Of a stretch of 64,000 bases of DNA, positions 8,477 through 16,492 are shown one piece after another (positions within the stretch are counted from its first letter, which is position 1; every line of letters begins with the position of its first letter). Below the pieces are notes generated by a model. That model saw only the letters and a program-made list of their open reading frames with translations. It was not told the DNA's origin and did not search any database. Source of the DNA: Methylobacterium crusticola (GTDB taxonomy: Bacteria > Pseudomonadota > Alphaproteobacteria > Rhizobiales > Beijerinckiaceae). The stretch spans positions 34,003-98,002 of the forward strand of contig NZ_QOWC01000003.1 in the NCBI RefSeq assembly GCF_003574465.1, in the 5' to 3' direction. The position numbers and the translations under genes were made by a program.

Positions 8477-8489
8477 GCCGCAAGGCTCA
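8474..8489. terminator. Short hairpin between converging genes
   Basis: TGAGCC (8474-8479), loop GCAA, GGCTCA (8484-8489) form a 6-base-pair stem with a stable tetraloop. It overlaps the DUF1150 stop and the end of the convergent hydrolase gene. There is no T run, so termination activity is uncertain. Confidence 0.3.
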
Positions 8490-9278
8490 CGGCGCCGGTG
8501 GCGCCATAGCCGGTGGCGCCACGCCCTCGACCGCCGCGACGAGGCGGTCGAGGTCGGCCGGGCCCGACAGGCGGTGATCCCCGTCCTTGATCAGGGTGAG
8601 GATCACGCCGTGCCCGGGCAGGCGCTCGACGATCCTCAGGGCGTGCCGCCACGGCACGTCCGGGTCGGCCATGCCCTGCAGGATGTGCACCGGGCAGCCC
8701 GGATCGATCGGGGCACCGAGCAGGCAGTGCCGGCGCCCGTCCTCGATCAGGGCCCGCGTCACCGGGGTCGGCTCCGGGGAGTAGGCGGAGCCGCGCTGCC
8801 AGACCCCGTCCCGCATCACCTGCGCGCGCACCTCCTCGGGGAAGCGCGCCCACATCAGCTCCTCGGTGAAGTCCACCGCGGGCGCGATCAGCACGAGGCC
8901 GGCCGGGCGCACCCGGCGCGCGGCCAGGAGGGCGATCCAGCCGCCCATCGACGAGCCGACGAGGACCGGCCGCTCGGCGGCGTGGCGGCCGATCACCGCC
9001 TCCGCGTCCGCGAGCCAGTCCGAGATCGTGAAATCCGCGAAGCGCCCCTCCGACTCGCCGTGTCCGGCGTAATCGAAGCGCACGAGGCTGCGGCCTCGCG
9101 CCGCAGCCCACGCGTCCAGGGCCTCGGCCTTGGTGGCGCGCATGTCGGACCGGAAGCCGCCGAGCCAGACCACCGGCGGCCCCGCGCCCGGGCGCACCAG
9201 GGTGGCGAGCCGGCGCGCCCCGGGGCCAGTGCCGACCGGCATCAGGGTGGCGGGGCTGCGTGCGCTCTCGTCGTTCAT
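8487..9278 (-). CDS. Alpha/beta hydrolase
   Basis: A 263-residue alpha/beta-hydrolase without signal peptide. The nucleophile elbow is VLVGSSMGGWIAL (Ser near residue 109), an oxyanion segment is WLGGFRSDM, and the likely acid and base are Asp in QGMADPDVPW and His in IKDGDHRLSG. The layout resembles ABHD10/palmitoyl-thioesterase-like proteins (SDMRATKA after the first strand is typical), but substrate cannot be read from sequence. It converges with the DUF1150 gene and diverges from the GT4 gene. The last residues (APPAMAPPAP) come from a short GGCGCC-rich repeat. Confidence 0.85.
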   Translation of the reverse strand: MNDESARSPATLMPVGTGPGARRLATLVRPGAGPPVVWLGGFRSDMRATKAEALDAWAAARGRSLVRFDYAGHGESEGRFADFTISDWLADAEAVIGRHAAERPVLVGSSMGGWIALLAARRVRPAGLVLIAPAVDFTEELMWARFPEEVRAQVMRDGVWQRGSAYSPEPTPVTRALIEDGRRHCLLGAPIDPGCPVHILQGMADPDVPWRHALRIVERLPGHGVILTLIKDGDHRLSGPADLDRLVAAVEGVAPPAMAPPAP

Positions 9279-9500
9279 GTCGCTGTTCCCGGTGACGGCC
9301 CTATGTCAGCTCTTCGGCGCGGCCGCCGGCCGGGACCGGGCGACCGCCAGGGTTTACCGATCCGCAACGCGATCACGCGATTGTCGCGCACCGAGCCGAG
9401 GGCGGCTTCTACGACGAAGTCCGCCCGCCACGCCAACCCTGCACGGAGCGGGCACCGCATTGCCGCGAGAGCGACCATCACAGCACTGACCCGGAACCTC

Positions 9501-10733
9501 ATGCCGTCGAGCCAGGCCACGCCCTTTCCGGCCGCGAGCCACCCCCTCGCGGGGCGAACGGTGCTCCAGATCATCCCCGATCTGGACGCCGGGGGCGCCG
9601 AGCGCACGGCAGTGGACGTCGCGGCGGCGCTGGCGGCGGTGGGTGCCCGGGCGCTCGTCGCCACGGAGGGCGGCCGCCTCGTCGGCGAGCTCCAGGCCAA
9701 GGGCGGGGTCTGGGTGCCGTTCCCGGCCCGCAGCAAGAATCCCCTCGCCATGGCGCTGAACGTCGGGCGCCTCGCCCGGATCTGCCGGGCCGAGGGGGTC
9801 GCGCTCATCCACGCCCGCTCGCGGGCGCCGGCCTGGGTCGCCCTCGGGGTGCATCGCCGCCTGCGGATCCCGTTCGTGACGACGTACCACGGCAGCTATT
9901 CCGGCCGCACCCCGGTGAAGCTCCTGTACAACTCGGTCATGGCGCGGGGCGACGTGGTGATCGCCAACTCCCACTTCACGGCCGACGCGATCCTGGCCCT
10001 CCATCCCCACGTCGTGGGAGAGCGCCTGCGGGTGATCCATCGCGGCACCGACCTCGCGGCCTTCGCGCCGTCCCAGGTCGCACCGGCCCGGGTCGAGGCC
10101 CTGCGCCGGTCCTGGGGTGTGGCGCCGCATGAGCGCGTCGTGCTGCTCGCCGCGCGCCTCACGCCCTGGAAGGGCCACCGGGTCCTGATCGAGGCCGCCG
10201 CCGCCCTGCGCGACCGCGGCATGGCCGACTTCACGGTGGTGCTCGCCGGCGACCCGCAGGGACGCACGGCCTACGTCCGGGAGCTCGACGCCCTCATCGC
10301 CGCCCATCGCCTGGCCGGGATCGTGCGCCGGGTCGGGCACTGCGCCGACATGCCGGCGGCCTTCCGGGCCGCCTCCGTGGTGGCGGTGCCCTCGACCGAG
10401 CCGGAGGCGTTCGGCCGCTCGGCCGTGGAGGCCCAGGCCCTCGGCACCCCGGTGGTCGTGTCCGACCTCGGCGCGGTGCCCGAGACGGTGCTGGCCCCCC
10501 CGGAGGTGCCCGCCTCCGAGCGGACGGGCTGGCGCGTGCCGGCCGGCGACGCCGCAGCCCTCGCGGCGGCGCTCGCGGAGGTGCTCCAGCTCGGGGCCAG
10601 CGCCCGGGACGCCCTGGTGCGCCGGGCGCGCGCCCACGTCGAGCAGCATTTCTCCCTCGAGCGCATGCTCGCAGATACTCTGGAGGTCTATAGCGCGCTC
10701 CTGGACGCCCCGATACCGGGGCAGGGGCCCTGA
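9501..10733 (+). CDS. Glycosyltransferase family 4
   Basis: A 410-residue GT-B fold transferase. N-terminal Rossmann half: TVLQIIPDLDAGGAERTAVD, LIHARSRAPAWVALG, VTTYHGSYSGRTP, and IANSHFTADAIL. C-terminal sugar-nucleotide half: RVIHRGTDLAAF, LLAARLTPWKGHRVLIEAAA, VVAVPSTEPEAFGRSAVEAQ, with the E-x7-E-like motif EPEAFGRSAVE. Family GT4 members build lipopolysaccharide, capsule or exopolysaccharide; donor and acceptor cannot be inferred. I chose ATG 9501: the frame runs upstream, but that part is antisense to the divergent hydrolase. No other polysaccharide gene is adjacent. Confidence 0.9.
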   Translation: MPSSQATPFPAASHPLAGRTVLQIIPDLDAGGAERTAVDVAAALAAVGARALVATEGGRLVGELQAKGGVWVPFPARSKNPLAMALNVGRLARICRAEGVALIHARSRAPAWVALGVHRRLRIPFVTTYHGSYSGRTPVKLLYNSVMARGDVVIANSHFTADAILALHPHVVGERLRVIHRGTDLAAFAPSQVAPARVEALRRSWGVAPHERVVLLAARLTPWKGHRVLIEAAAALRDRGMADFTVVLAGDPQGRTAYVRELDALIAAHRLAGIVRRVGHCADMPAAFRAASVVAVPSTEPEAFGRSAVEAQALGTPVVVSDLGAVPETVLAPPEVPASERTGWRVPAGDAAALAAALAEVLQLGASARDALVRRARAHVEQHFSLERMLADTLEVYSALLDAPIPGQGP

Positions 10734-10810
10734 GGCGCGCGCGAAGACAGCGGACGGCCAAGATCTCACGCGAGATTCGCCTTCCCGCAACCAAGTTCCG
10801 CATCCGCGAG

Positions 10811-10839
10811 TTGACAACGCGTGCGGTTTAGCCAAGGTG
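10811..10839 (+). promoter_or_regulatory. Possible infC promoter
   Basis: A perfect -35 box TTGACA lies at 10811-10816 in the gap before infC. The -10 region 17 bases later (AAGGTG, 10834-10839) is poor. It would leave a GC-rich leader of about 100 bases before the infC ribosome binding site. Confidence 0.35.
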
Positions 10840-10927
10840 ACCGCGTTCACCTGAGTTTGACCGCGCGGTGGTTCGGGACCGGCCTTCGGGGCGAACGGTT
10901 CCCGGCCTGCCGCCGGCCGACGTCATT

Positions 10928-10945
10928 GAGGAGATTACAGCCATT
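10928..10945 (+). promoter_or_regulatory. Ribosome binding site and AUU start of infC
   Basis: GAGGAG at 10928-10933 is followed by 9 bases and then ATT at 10943-10945, in frame with infC. The AUU gives a protein of 180 residues beginning (M)[19 protein letters not shown]. No ATG or GTG with a good binding site competes. AUU starts are the hallmark of autoregulated infC genes. Confidence 0.75.
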
Positions 10946-11485
10946 CGCAGACCTATGAGAGCCATGCCGGCCCCGCAGAAGGACGGGCCGCGCGCCAACC
11001 GGGATATCCGCGGCGTCCGTGAAGTTCAGCTCATCGACGACAGCGGCCAGAACCGCGGCGTCATGGCGTTCTTCGACGCGCTGCAGCTCGCCGAAGAGGC
11101 CGGCCTCGACCTCGTCGAGATCGCGCCCAACTCGGCGCCACCGGTTTGCAAGCTTCTCGACTACGGCCGCTTCCGCTTCAACGAGCAGAAGAAGCAGGCC
11201 GAGGCGCGCAAGCGGCAGAAGACCGTCGAGGTCAAGGAGATCAAGCTCCGGCCCGGCATCGACAAGCACGACTACGAAGTCAAGATGAAGGCCGTGCAGC
11301 GCTTCTTCGAGGAGGGCGACAAGGTCAAGGTGACGCTCCGCTTCCGCGGTCGCGAGATGGCGCACCAGGATCTCGGACTTCGTCTGCTCGAGCGCGTGAA
11401 GGCCGAGACGCAGGAGATCGCCAAGGTCGAGAGCGAGCCGCAGCTCGAGGGCCGCCAGATGATCATGATCCTGGCGCCGCGCTGA
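10943..11485 (+). CDS. infC: Translation initiation factor IF-3 (AUU start)
   Basis: IF-3 binds the 30S subunit, keeps subunits apart and rejects wrong start codons. From the AUU at 10943 the product has 180 residues, the same as E. coli IF-3. N-domain: [19 protein letters not shown] and [19 protein letters not shown]; linker [18 protein letters not shown]-domain: [18 protein letters not shown] through [23 protein letters not shown] precedes the AUU by 9 bases. A GTG upstream at 10868 would add 25 residues unlike the family. Use of AUU implies repression by IF-3 itself. Unlike in many bacteria, rpmI-rplT is not next: two minus-strand sugar genes and 4 kb lie between. Confidence 0.95.
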   Translation: MRRPMRAMPAPQKDGPRANRDIRGVREVQLIDDSGQNRGVMAFFDALQLAEEAGLDLVEIAPNSAPPVCKLLDYGRFRFNEQKKQAEARKRQKTVEVKEIKLRPGIDKHDYEVKMKAVQRFFEEGDKVKVTLRFRGREMAHQDLGLRLLERVKAETQEIAKVESEPQLEGRQMIMILAPR

Positions 11486-11508
11486 GCCCCCGGACGCGCA
11501 AGGCCCGA

Positions 11509-11588
11509 GAGCCTCCGGCTCGCACGACCCGAGCCCGCGGCTCGCGACCCGAGCCTCCGGCTCGCGGGCCCGAGCCCCCGGCTCGCGG
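11509..11588. repeat. Four tandem GAGCC-CGGCTCG hairpin units after infC
   Basis: Four copies of a palindromic unit of about 20 bases (CCCGAGCCTCCGGCTCGCGA-like) run from about 11509 to 11588. Each can fold as GAGCC-xx-CGGCTC with a tiny loop. They fill the gap between the convergent infC and debranching-enzyme genes and may end transcription from both sides. Confidence 0.75.
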
Positions 11589-11620
11589 GATCGAAGGGCC
11601 GGGCGCGTCCCGGCCCGTCG

Positions 11621-13927
11621 TCATTTGAGCAGCACGACCTGGGCGTCGCCGCTCCGGCGCAGCACGTTGACGGTGACGTCGGGGCCGTGCCGGTGCAGCA
11701 GCAGGTCGACCCGCGAGCCTCCGAGCCTGAGGTTGCGGATCAGCACGTCGTCGAGGAAGGCCGGCAGGATCGGGTCGCGGAAGCGGATCCGGTTGCGGTC
11801 GTGGCGCAGCTCCAGCCCGAGGCAGGCCGCCAGGAACGCGAACGGCGCCGCGGCGGCCCAGGCCTGCGGGCTGCACGCGACCGGGTAGTTCGTCGGCCCG
11901 CGCTGCTTGCGCTGGATGAAGCCGCAGAACAGCTCCGGCAGGCGCCGCCCCTCCTGGTACAGGGAAGCGCCGTGCTGGCCCTCGAACACCCGTGCGGCCT
12001 CGGCCTTCAGCCCGTAGCGGGCGAGGCCGAGCGCCACGAGGGCGTTGTCGTGCGGCCAGATCGAGCCGTTGTGGTACGACATCGGGTTGTAGCGCGCCTC
12101 GCCCACCGCGATGGTGCGCACGCCCCAGCCGTTGAAGCCGTCCCGCGACATCAGCACCGCGGCGACGCTCTCGGCCCGCTCCGGGAAGGCGATGCCGGTG
12201 AAGAGCGCGTGGCCGGCATTGGACGAGCGCACCGCGCAGGGGCGCTTCTCGCCGTCGAGGGCGAGGGCGTAGGTGCCGATCTCGGGCAGGAAGAACGCCG
12301 CGTCGAAGGCCTGCCGCAGGCGCTCGGATTCCGCCTTCAGCCGCTCGCTCAAGGCCGCGTCGCCGAGCGCCAGGGCGAGCTTGGCGGCGCCGCGCTTGGC
12401 CGCGTAGACGTAGCCCTGCACCTCGCAGAGCGCGATCGGCCCGTGGGCCATGCGGCCGTCGGCGTGGAAGATCGAGTCGTGGCTGTCCTTCCAGCCCTGG
12501 TTCGCCAGGCCCTTGTCGGTCTCGCGGGCGTACTCGACGAAGCCGTCGCCGTCCCGGTCGCCGTACCGGTCGATCCAGGCCAGCGCCGCCAGCACGTTGG
12601 GCCAGATCTCCGCGATCGTCGCGCGGTCCCCGGTCTGCTCGTAGTACTGGCCCGCCAGCATCACGAAGAGCGGGGTGGCGTCGATCGTCCCGTAGTAGAG
12701 GCGGAACGGCACCTCGCCGAGGATCGCCATCTCGCCGTTGCGGGTCTCGTGCAGGATCTTGCCGGGCTGGGCGTCGGCGGCCGGGTCGATCGTGGTCGCC
12801 TGCGTCGCCGCGAGGTGGCGCAGCACGCCCTTGGCGATGTTGGGGTCGATCCACAGCGTCATCATGGCGGTGATGATGCCGTCGCGCCCGAACACGGTGC
12901 TGTACCAGGGGATCCCGGCGTAGGGGTAGATGCCCTGCGGCGTGCGGCTCGCCAGCATGTAGAGGTCGGCCGTGGCGCGGCAGGCGGCCTCGTTGAACTG
13001 GTCGTTCGAGCTCTCGATGGTGGTGATGCCGTCGGTGGCGGCCCGCAGGTCCCGGCGCGCGTCCCGGTACGCCAGGGCGAAGGCCATGCCCTCGCCCTTC
13101 GGGTGGCCGTCGTCCCGGCGCGGCTTGGGGTAGGCGGCCGAGGTCGGCGGCAGCGCGCTGCCCACTGCCGCCACGGCGACGCCCTCCCGGCTCAGGTCCA
13201 CCGTGTCGCAGACGGCGCGCACGAAGACCGAGGCCCGGCCCCCGGCCGCGAGGCGCACCTCGAACTCCGCCCGGTTCGGCTCCAGGCGCGCGGGCCTCGG
13301 CCCGAAATGCATCCGGGTCGTGCGGCTGCGCGCGTCGAGCCCCACGTAGCGGAACGTGACCTCGGCGGGACCCGAGACCTCGACGCTGCGCCGGCCGCGC
13401 TCGGTCCGGTTCGTGCCCCGCACCTCGAACAGGTCGCGGAAATCCGCGTCGAAGGTGACCGCGACGCGCAGGTGGCGGGGCTTGGTGTCGTAGTTGCGCA
13501 GGCCGATGCGGTCGTAGCAGGTGCCGCGGAACAGGAATTTGGTGCGCTCGAGCGCGATGATCTCCCGCGGGATGCTGGTCTCGTCGCCGGCGTCGAGCCG
13601 GATGTCGGGCGTCGTGAGGTCGACCGAGAGCGCCCCGTTGTCGTCCTGGATCACCGAGCCGAGCAGGAGGGGCCGCTGGCCCTCCACCGTCAGCTCAAGG
13701 CGCGAGAGGAAGCGGGTGTCCTGGAAGTACAGGCCCTCGGGCCCGGGAAACACGCCGATGTCGCCGTAGCTGTCCAGCACCGCGAACGCGTCGCCGTGCT
13801 TGAGCGAGCGCAGGGGCCGCTCCACCAGCGAGGTCTGGGCCTCGATGTGGTACTGCGGCAGGTGCTCGTCGTCCGACGGCGCGGCGGAGGCGGTGGGGTG
13901 AGCGGGCGCCCGGACGGTCTCGACCAT
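11621..13927 (-). CDS. Glycogen-debranching-like amylo-alpha-1,6-glucosidase
   Basis: A 768-residue cytoplasmic protein of the bacterial amylo-alpha-1,6-glucosidase family. The N-terminal beta domain (about 40-240, GDIGVFPGPEGLYFQDTRFL, FLFRGTCYDRIGLRNYDTKP) matches the glycogen-debranching N-terminal family; the C-terminal (alpha/alpha)6 barrel (about 310-750) has YPYAGIPWYSTVFGRDGIIT, IWPNVLAALAWIDRYGDRDG and SYHNGSIWPHDNALVALGLA, which hold the likely acidic catalytic residues. I start it at ATG 13927 with GGAG ahead. No glycogen synthase or branching enzyme is near; its neighbour upstream on the same strand is a GT4 gene, so it may act on another alpha-glucan or glycoside. A strong hairpin separates the two. 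Confidence 0.88.
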   Translation of the reverse strand: MVETVRAPAHPTASAAPSDDEHLPQYHIEAQTSLVERPLRSLKHGDAFAVLDSYGDIGVFPGPEGLYFQDTRFLSRLELTVEGQRPLLLGSVIQDDNGALSVDLTTPDIRLDAGDETSIPREIIALERTKFLFRGTCYDRIGLRNYDTKPRHLRVAVTFDADFRDLFEVRGTNRTERGRRSVEVSGPAEVTFRYVGLDARSRTTRMHFGPRPARLEPNRAEFEVRLAAGGRASVFVRAVCDTVDLSREGVAVAAVGSALPPTSAAYPKPRRDDGHPKGEGMAFALAYRDARRDLRAATDGITTIESSNDQFNEAACRATADLYMLASRTPQGIYPYAGIPWYSTVFGRDGIITAMMTLWIDPNIAKGVLRHLAATQATTIDPAADAQPGKILHETRNGEMAILGEVPFRLYYGTIDATPLFVMLAGQYYEQTGDRATIAEIWPNVLAALAWIDRYGDRDGDGFVEYARETDKGLANQGWKDSHDSIFHADGRMAHGPIALCEVQGYVYAAKRGAAKLALALGDAALSERLKAESERLRQAFDAAFFLPEIGTYALALDGEKRPCAVRSSNAGHALFTGIAFPERAESVAAVLMSRDGFNGWGVRTIAVGEARYNPMSYHNGSIWPHDNALVALGLARYGLKAEAARVFEGQHGASLYQEGRRLPELFCGFIQRKQRGPTNYPVACSPQAWAAAAPFAFLAACLGLELRHDRNRIRFRDPILPAFLDDVLIRNLRLGGSRVDLLLHRHGPDVTVNVLRRSGDAQVVLLK

Positions 13928-14079
13928 CGGCACGGATCTCCAGGGAGTGTTGAGGCGCCGGCGCGATTCGCGGCCGGCCCCACCATACGCCCGCCAATGT
14001 GGGCCATCGTGCGGCCGCAACCAGGGGGAGTTGGTGGGCATCCGCGCACGGATTTCAGGCAGTGCCGCCGCGGCGGAAA

Positions 14080-14119
14080 CGCGAAGGGCCCGGCATCCTG
14101 GGATGCCGGGCCCTTCGCG
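14080..14119 (-). terminator. Very strong hairpin after the minus-strand GT4 gene
   Basis: Bases 14080-14098 and 14101-14119 are perfectly complementary over 19 positions (CGCGAAGGGCCCGGCATCC and its partner), leaving only a two-base centre. It lies 59 bases past the stop of the GT4 gene and before the debranching gene. There is no long T run, but the stem is the longest perfect one I noticed in the window. Confidence 0.7.
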
Positions 14120-14177
14120 AGGCCGGGGATGCGGCGGCCCCGCTCCGGGGCCGGCGCCGTCCGCGCGGGCGGGTCTC

Positions 14178-15323
14178 TCAGACGGCGCGCAGCTGCGCGG
14201 GCCGCAGGATGTGCGAGGCGCCGTTCGTCGCGCCGTTGATCTCGATCCCGGGCGCCGCGAAGCTCAGGCCCGGCAGCTTGATCACGTCGGCCTCGCGGGC
14301 GAGGAGCGACTCGTAGGCGGCGACGTACGACCGGGCCATCACGCCGGCGGTGAAGCGGGTCTCGAAGTAGCGGCGCACGCCCTCGCGGCTCATGGACTTG
14401 ACGGTGTCGACCGCCGCCACCGCCGCGTCCATCGAGTCGACCACGACGCCCGAGACGCCGTCCTCGATGACTTCCGGCACCGAGCCGTTGCGCCACGCGA
14501 TCACCGGCGTGCCGGCGGACATCGCCTCGATCATCACCAGGCCGAAGGGCTCCGGCCAGTCGATCGGGAACGCCAGCGCCAGGGCGTTGCCCAGGAACTC
14601 GTGCTTCTGGTCCTCATTGATCTCACCGATGTACTCGATGAGCGGGTGGTGGATCATCGGCTCGATGACCTCGTCCCAGTAATCCTGGTCGGCCTTGTCG
14701 ACCTTGGCGGCGATCTTGAGCTTCACGCCGGAGCGCTTGGCCATCTCGATGGCGCGGTCCGGGCGCTTCTCGGGGGAGATGCGGCCGAGGAACGCGAGGT
14801 AGCCGCCGTCCTTGGGCTTGGGCGAGAAGCGGCAATTCTCGGTCGGCAGGCCGTGGTGGATGGTCGAGAGCCAGTTGGCGTTCGACGGCATCGGCCCGCG
14901 CTGGTGGTCGGAGATCGAGACCAGCGGCATGCCCGTGAAGGTGCGGTAGACCGGCATGAAGTCCGGCACGTCGAGCCGCCCGTGCAGGGTGGTGACGCAC
15001 TTGTGGTTGAACTCCTCGAACAGCGGGTACTGGAGGAGGTCGATGTGGAAGTGGATGACGTCGAACTCGTCCGCCCGCCGGCGCAGGTGGTACAGCATGG
15101 CGAGGTGGCTCGCCACGTGGTCGCGGATCCCGGCCAGGCGCAGCCCTTCAGGGCAGCAGGCGACGAGCTTGGCGCTGGTCTCCGAGTCGCCGCTCGCGAA
15201 GAGGGTGACGTCGTGACCCTGCCGGACGAGCTCCTCGGTCAGCCATGAGACGACGCGCTCGGTGCCGCCGTAGAACTTCGGCGGGACGGCCTCCGCGAGA
15301 GGGGCAATCTGGGCAATGCGCAC
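14178..15323 (-). CDS. Glycosyltransferase family 4
   Basis: A 381-residue GT-B transferase. N-terminal half: RIAQIAPLAEAVPPKFYGGT (the glycine loop that binds the acceptor or donor phosphate), VSWLTEELVRQGHDVTLFAS, FDVIHFHIDLLQYPL. C-terminal half: YLAFLGRISPEKRPDRAIEM, LALAFPIDWPEPFGLVMIEA (the conserved E-x7-E region), GTPVIAWRNGSVPEVI. The start is GTG 15323 with AGGAGA seven bases ahead; the open frame upstream is not conserved-looking. It lies upstream of the debranching-enzyme gene on the same strand, with a strong terminator between. Substrates are unknown; sucrose- or trehalose-type synthesis is one possibility, not shown. Confidence 0.88.
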   Translation of the reverse strand: MRIAQIAPLAEAVPPKFYGGTERVVSWLTEELVRQGHDVTLFASGDSETSAKLVACCPEGLRLAGIRDHVASHLAMLYHLRRRADEFDVIHFHIDLLQYPLFEEFNHKCVTTLHGRLDVPDFMPVYRTFTGMPLVSISDHQRGPMPSNANWLSTIHHGLPTENCRFSPKPKDGGYLAFLGRISPEKRPDRAIEMAKRSGVKLKIAAKVDKADQDYWDEVIEPMIHHPLIEYIGEINEDQKHEFLGNALALAFPIDWPEPFGLVMIEAMSAGTPVIAWRNGSVPEVIEDGVSGVVVDSMDAAVAAVDTVKSMSREGVRRYFETRFTAGVMARSYVAAYESLLAREADVIKLPGLSFAAPGIEINGATNGASHILRPAQLRAV

Positions 15324-15519
15324 GACGTTTTCTCCTGAGACGCCAATCGTTGGCGAGACCAAGCACGATTGGGCCTGAGCGGGACATGAACGAAACCGCG
15401 AACCTCGGCTTATGGTTCCGGTGCATTGCACAAAGCCAGATCCGACGGCGTCACAACTCCCATGACTCACAGGAATCCACCGGCGCGGCGGGGCGGCGTC
15501 CGGACGGCCCCCGGGGCGA

Positions 15520-15548
15520 TTGCGGTGCACGCGTGCCTCTGCTATAGC
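15520..15548 (+). promoter_or_regulatory. Promoter of rpmI-rplT
   Basis: TTGCGG at 15520-15525, a 17-base spacer, and TATAGC at 15543-15548 form one of the best sigma-70-type promoters in the window. Transcription would start near 15555, at the base of the first leader stem, about 137 bases before rpmI. Confidence 0.7.
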
Positions 15549-15552
15549 GCGC

Positions 15553-15664
15553 CCCTCACCGAACCGCCCGGCCGTGAGGGCTGCCGTGGCGGTTCGTGTT
15601 GCTCCACGCCATCGATCGCGCGCGGTCGTCGGGACCGATGGTCCCGCGGGCCCCTGACGGGGCC
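15553..15664 (+). promoter_or_regulatory. Structured leader of rpmI-rplT with interlocking stems
   Basis: Stem A pairs CCCTCAC (15553-15559) with GTGAGGG (15574-15580). Stem B pairs CGAACCGCC (15560-15568), which lies in the loop of A, with GGCGGTTCG (15588-15596); A and B therefore interlock as a pseudoknot or exclude each other. Two further hairpins follow: CGGGACC/GGTCCCG (15630-15646) and GGCCCC/GGGGCC (15649-15664), the last ending 16 bases before the rpmI binding site AGGAG. L20 represses its own operon through leader structures in other bacteria; a similar role here is inference. Confidence 0.55.
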
Positions 15665-15691
15665 TGGTGGAGTTCGCGTCAGGAGAGCCAA

Positions 15692-15892
15692 ATGCCCAAG
15701 CTGAAGACGAAGTCGGGCGCCAAGAAGCGCTTCAAGATCACCGGAACCGGCAAGGTCATGTACGCCCAGGCCGGCAAGCGCCACGGCATGATCAAGCGGA
15801 CCACGAAGCAGATCCGCAACTTGCGCGGCACCACCACCCTGTTCGAGGGCGATGCCGCCAACGTCAAGAAGTACTTCCTGCCGAACGGCTGA
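15692..15892 (+). CDS. rpmI: 50S ribosomal protein L35
   Basis: A 66-residue basic protein of the large subunit. The sequence starts [20 protein letters not shown] and has the family's [18 protein letters not shown] and a KKYFLPNG end, all diagnostic of L35. The ATG at 15692 has AGGAG six bases ahead; the open frame upstream is leader. rplT follows 51 bases later on the same strand. A clear promoter and a structured leader precede it, so expression is probably controlled by L20 at the leader. Confidence 0.97.
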
Positions 15893-15943
15893 GGTCCTTC
15901 CCCGCGCGTTCAATCTGTTTCGTCGAACTTCCAGGAGATCATC

Positions 15944-16321
15944 ATGGCCCGCGTCAAGCGCGGCGTGACGAGTCACGCCCGGCACAAGAAGGTGTTCAAG
16001 GCCGCCAAGGGCTATTACGGCCGGCGCAAGAACACGATCCGCATCGCCAAGCAGGCGGTCGAGAAGGGGCTGCAATACGCCTACCGCGACCGCAAGAACC
16101 GCAAGCGCACGTTCCGGGCGCTGTGGATCCAGCGCCTCAACGCGGCGGTGCGCCTGCACGGCCTGACCTACTCGCGCTTCATCGACGGCCTCGCCAAGGC
16201 GGGCGTCACGGTCGACCGCAAGGCGCTGTCGGACCTCGCCATCCACGAGCCGGCGGCCTTCGGGGCCGTGGTCGAGAAGGCCAAGGCGGCCCTGCCGGCG
16301 GAGCGGGTCAAGGCGGCGTAG
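15944..16321 (+). CDS. rplT: 50S ribosomal protein L20
   Basis: A 125-residue basic protein that binds 23S rRNA directly and is needed early in 50S assembly. The L20 signature is complete: [58 protein letters not shown], and [25 protein letters not shown] lies seven bases before the ATG. In E. coli and Bacillus, L20 represses the operon that encodes it, and the leader before rpmI offers a site for this here. A terminator follows 55 bases after the stop, before pheS. Confidence 0.97.
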   Translation: MARVKRGVTSHARHKKVFKAAKGYYGRRKNTIRIAKQAVEKGLQYAYRDRKNRKRTFRALWIQRLNAAVRLHGLTYSRFIDGLAKAGVTVDRKALSDLAIHEPAAFGAVVEKAKAALPAERVKAA

Positions 16322-16375
16322 GCACGATCGCGCCCCCGGGTCGCGGCCGAGCCCGCGATCCGGCGACCCCACGCC

Positions 16376-16412
16376 ACGGCCCGGCGGCTCGCCTCGCAAG
16401 CGGGCCGTTTTT
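16376..16412 (+). terminator. Intrinsic terminator after rplT
   Basis: ACGGCCCG (16376-16383) pairs with CGGGCCGT (16401-16408), followed by a run of five T (16408-16412). It closes the rpmI-rplT unit, so pheS must have its own promoter or depend on read-through. Confidence 0.8.
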
Positions 16413-16492
16413 CGTTGCGCTCGCCCCGCCCCGGGCCGGTTGACGGCCCGGGCCCCCGCGTTGCAGGGCATCCGCAGCCCGGAAGGCACCCG

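Noticed and set aside
8574..9500. An N-terminal extension of the GT4 gene of about 300 residues
   Set aside because: It runs antisense through the alpha/beta-hydrolase gene and has no GT4 character; ATG 9501 begins the Rossmann fold correctly.
11687..14239. A plus-strand open frame of about 850 codons across the debranching-enzyme gene
   Set aside because: It is antisense to a clear 768-residue enzyme and its translation is low-complexity Arg/Ala/Gly/Val. Very GC-rich DNA gives such frames by chance because stop codons are rare.
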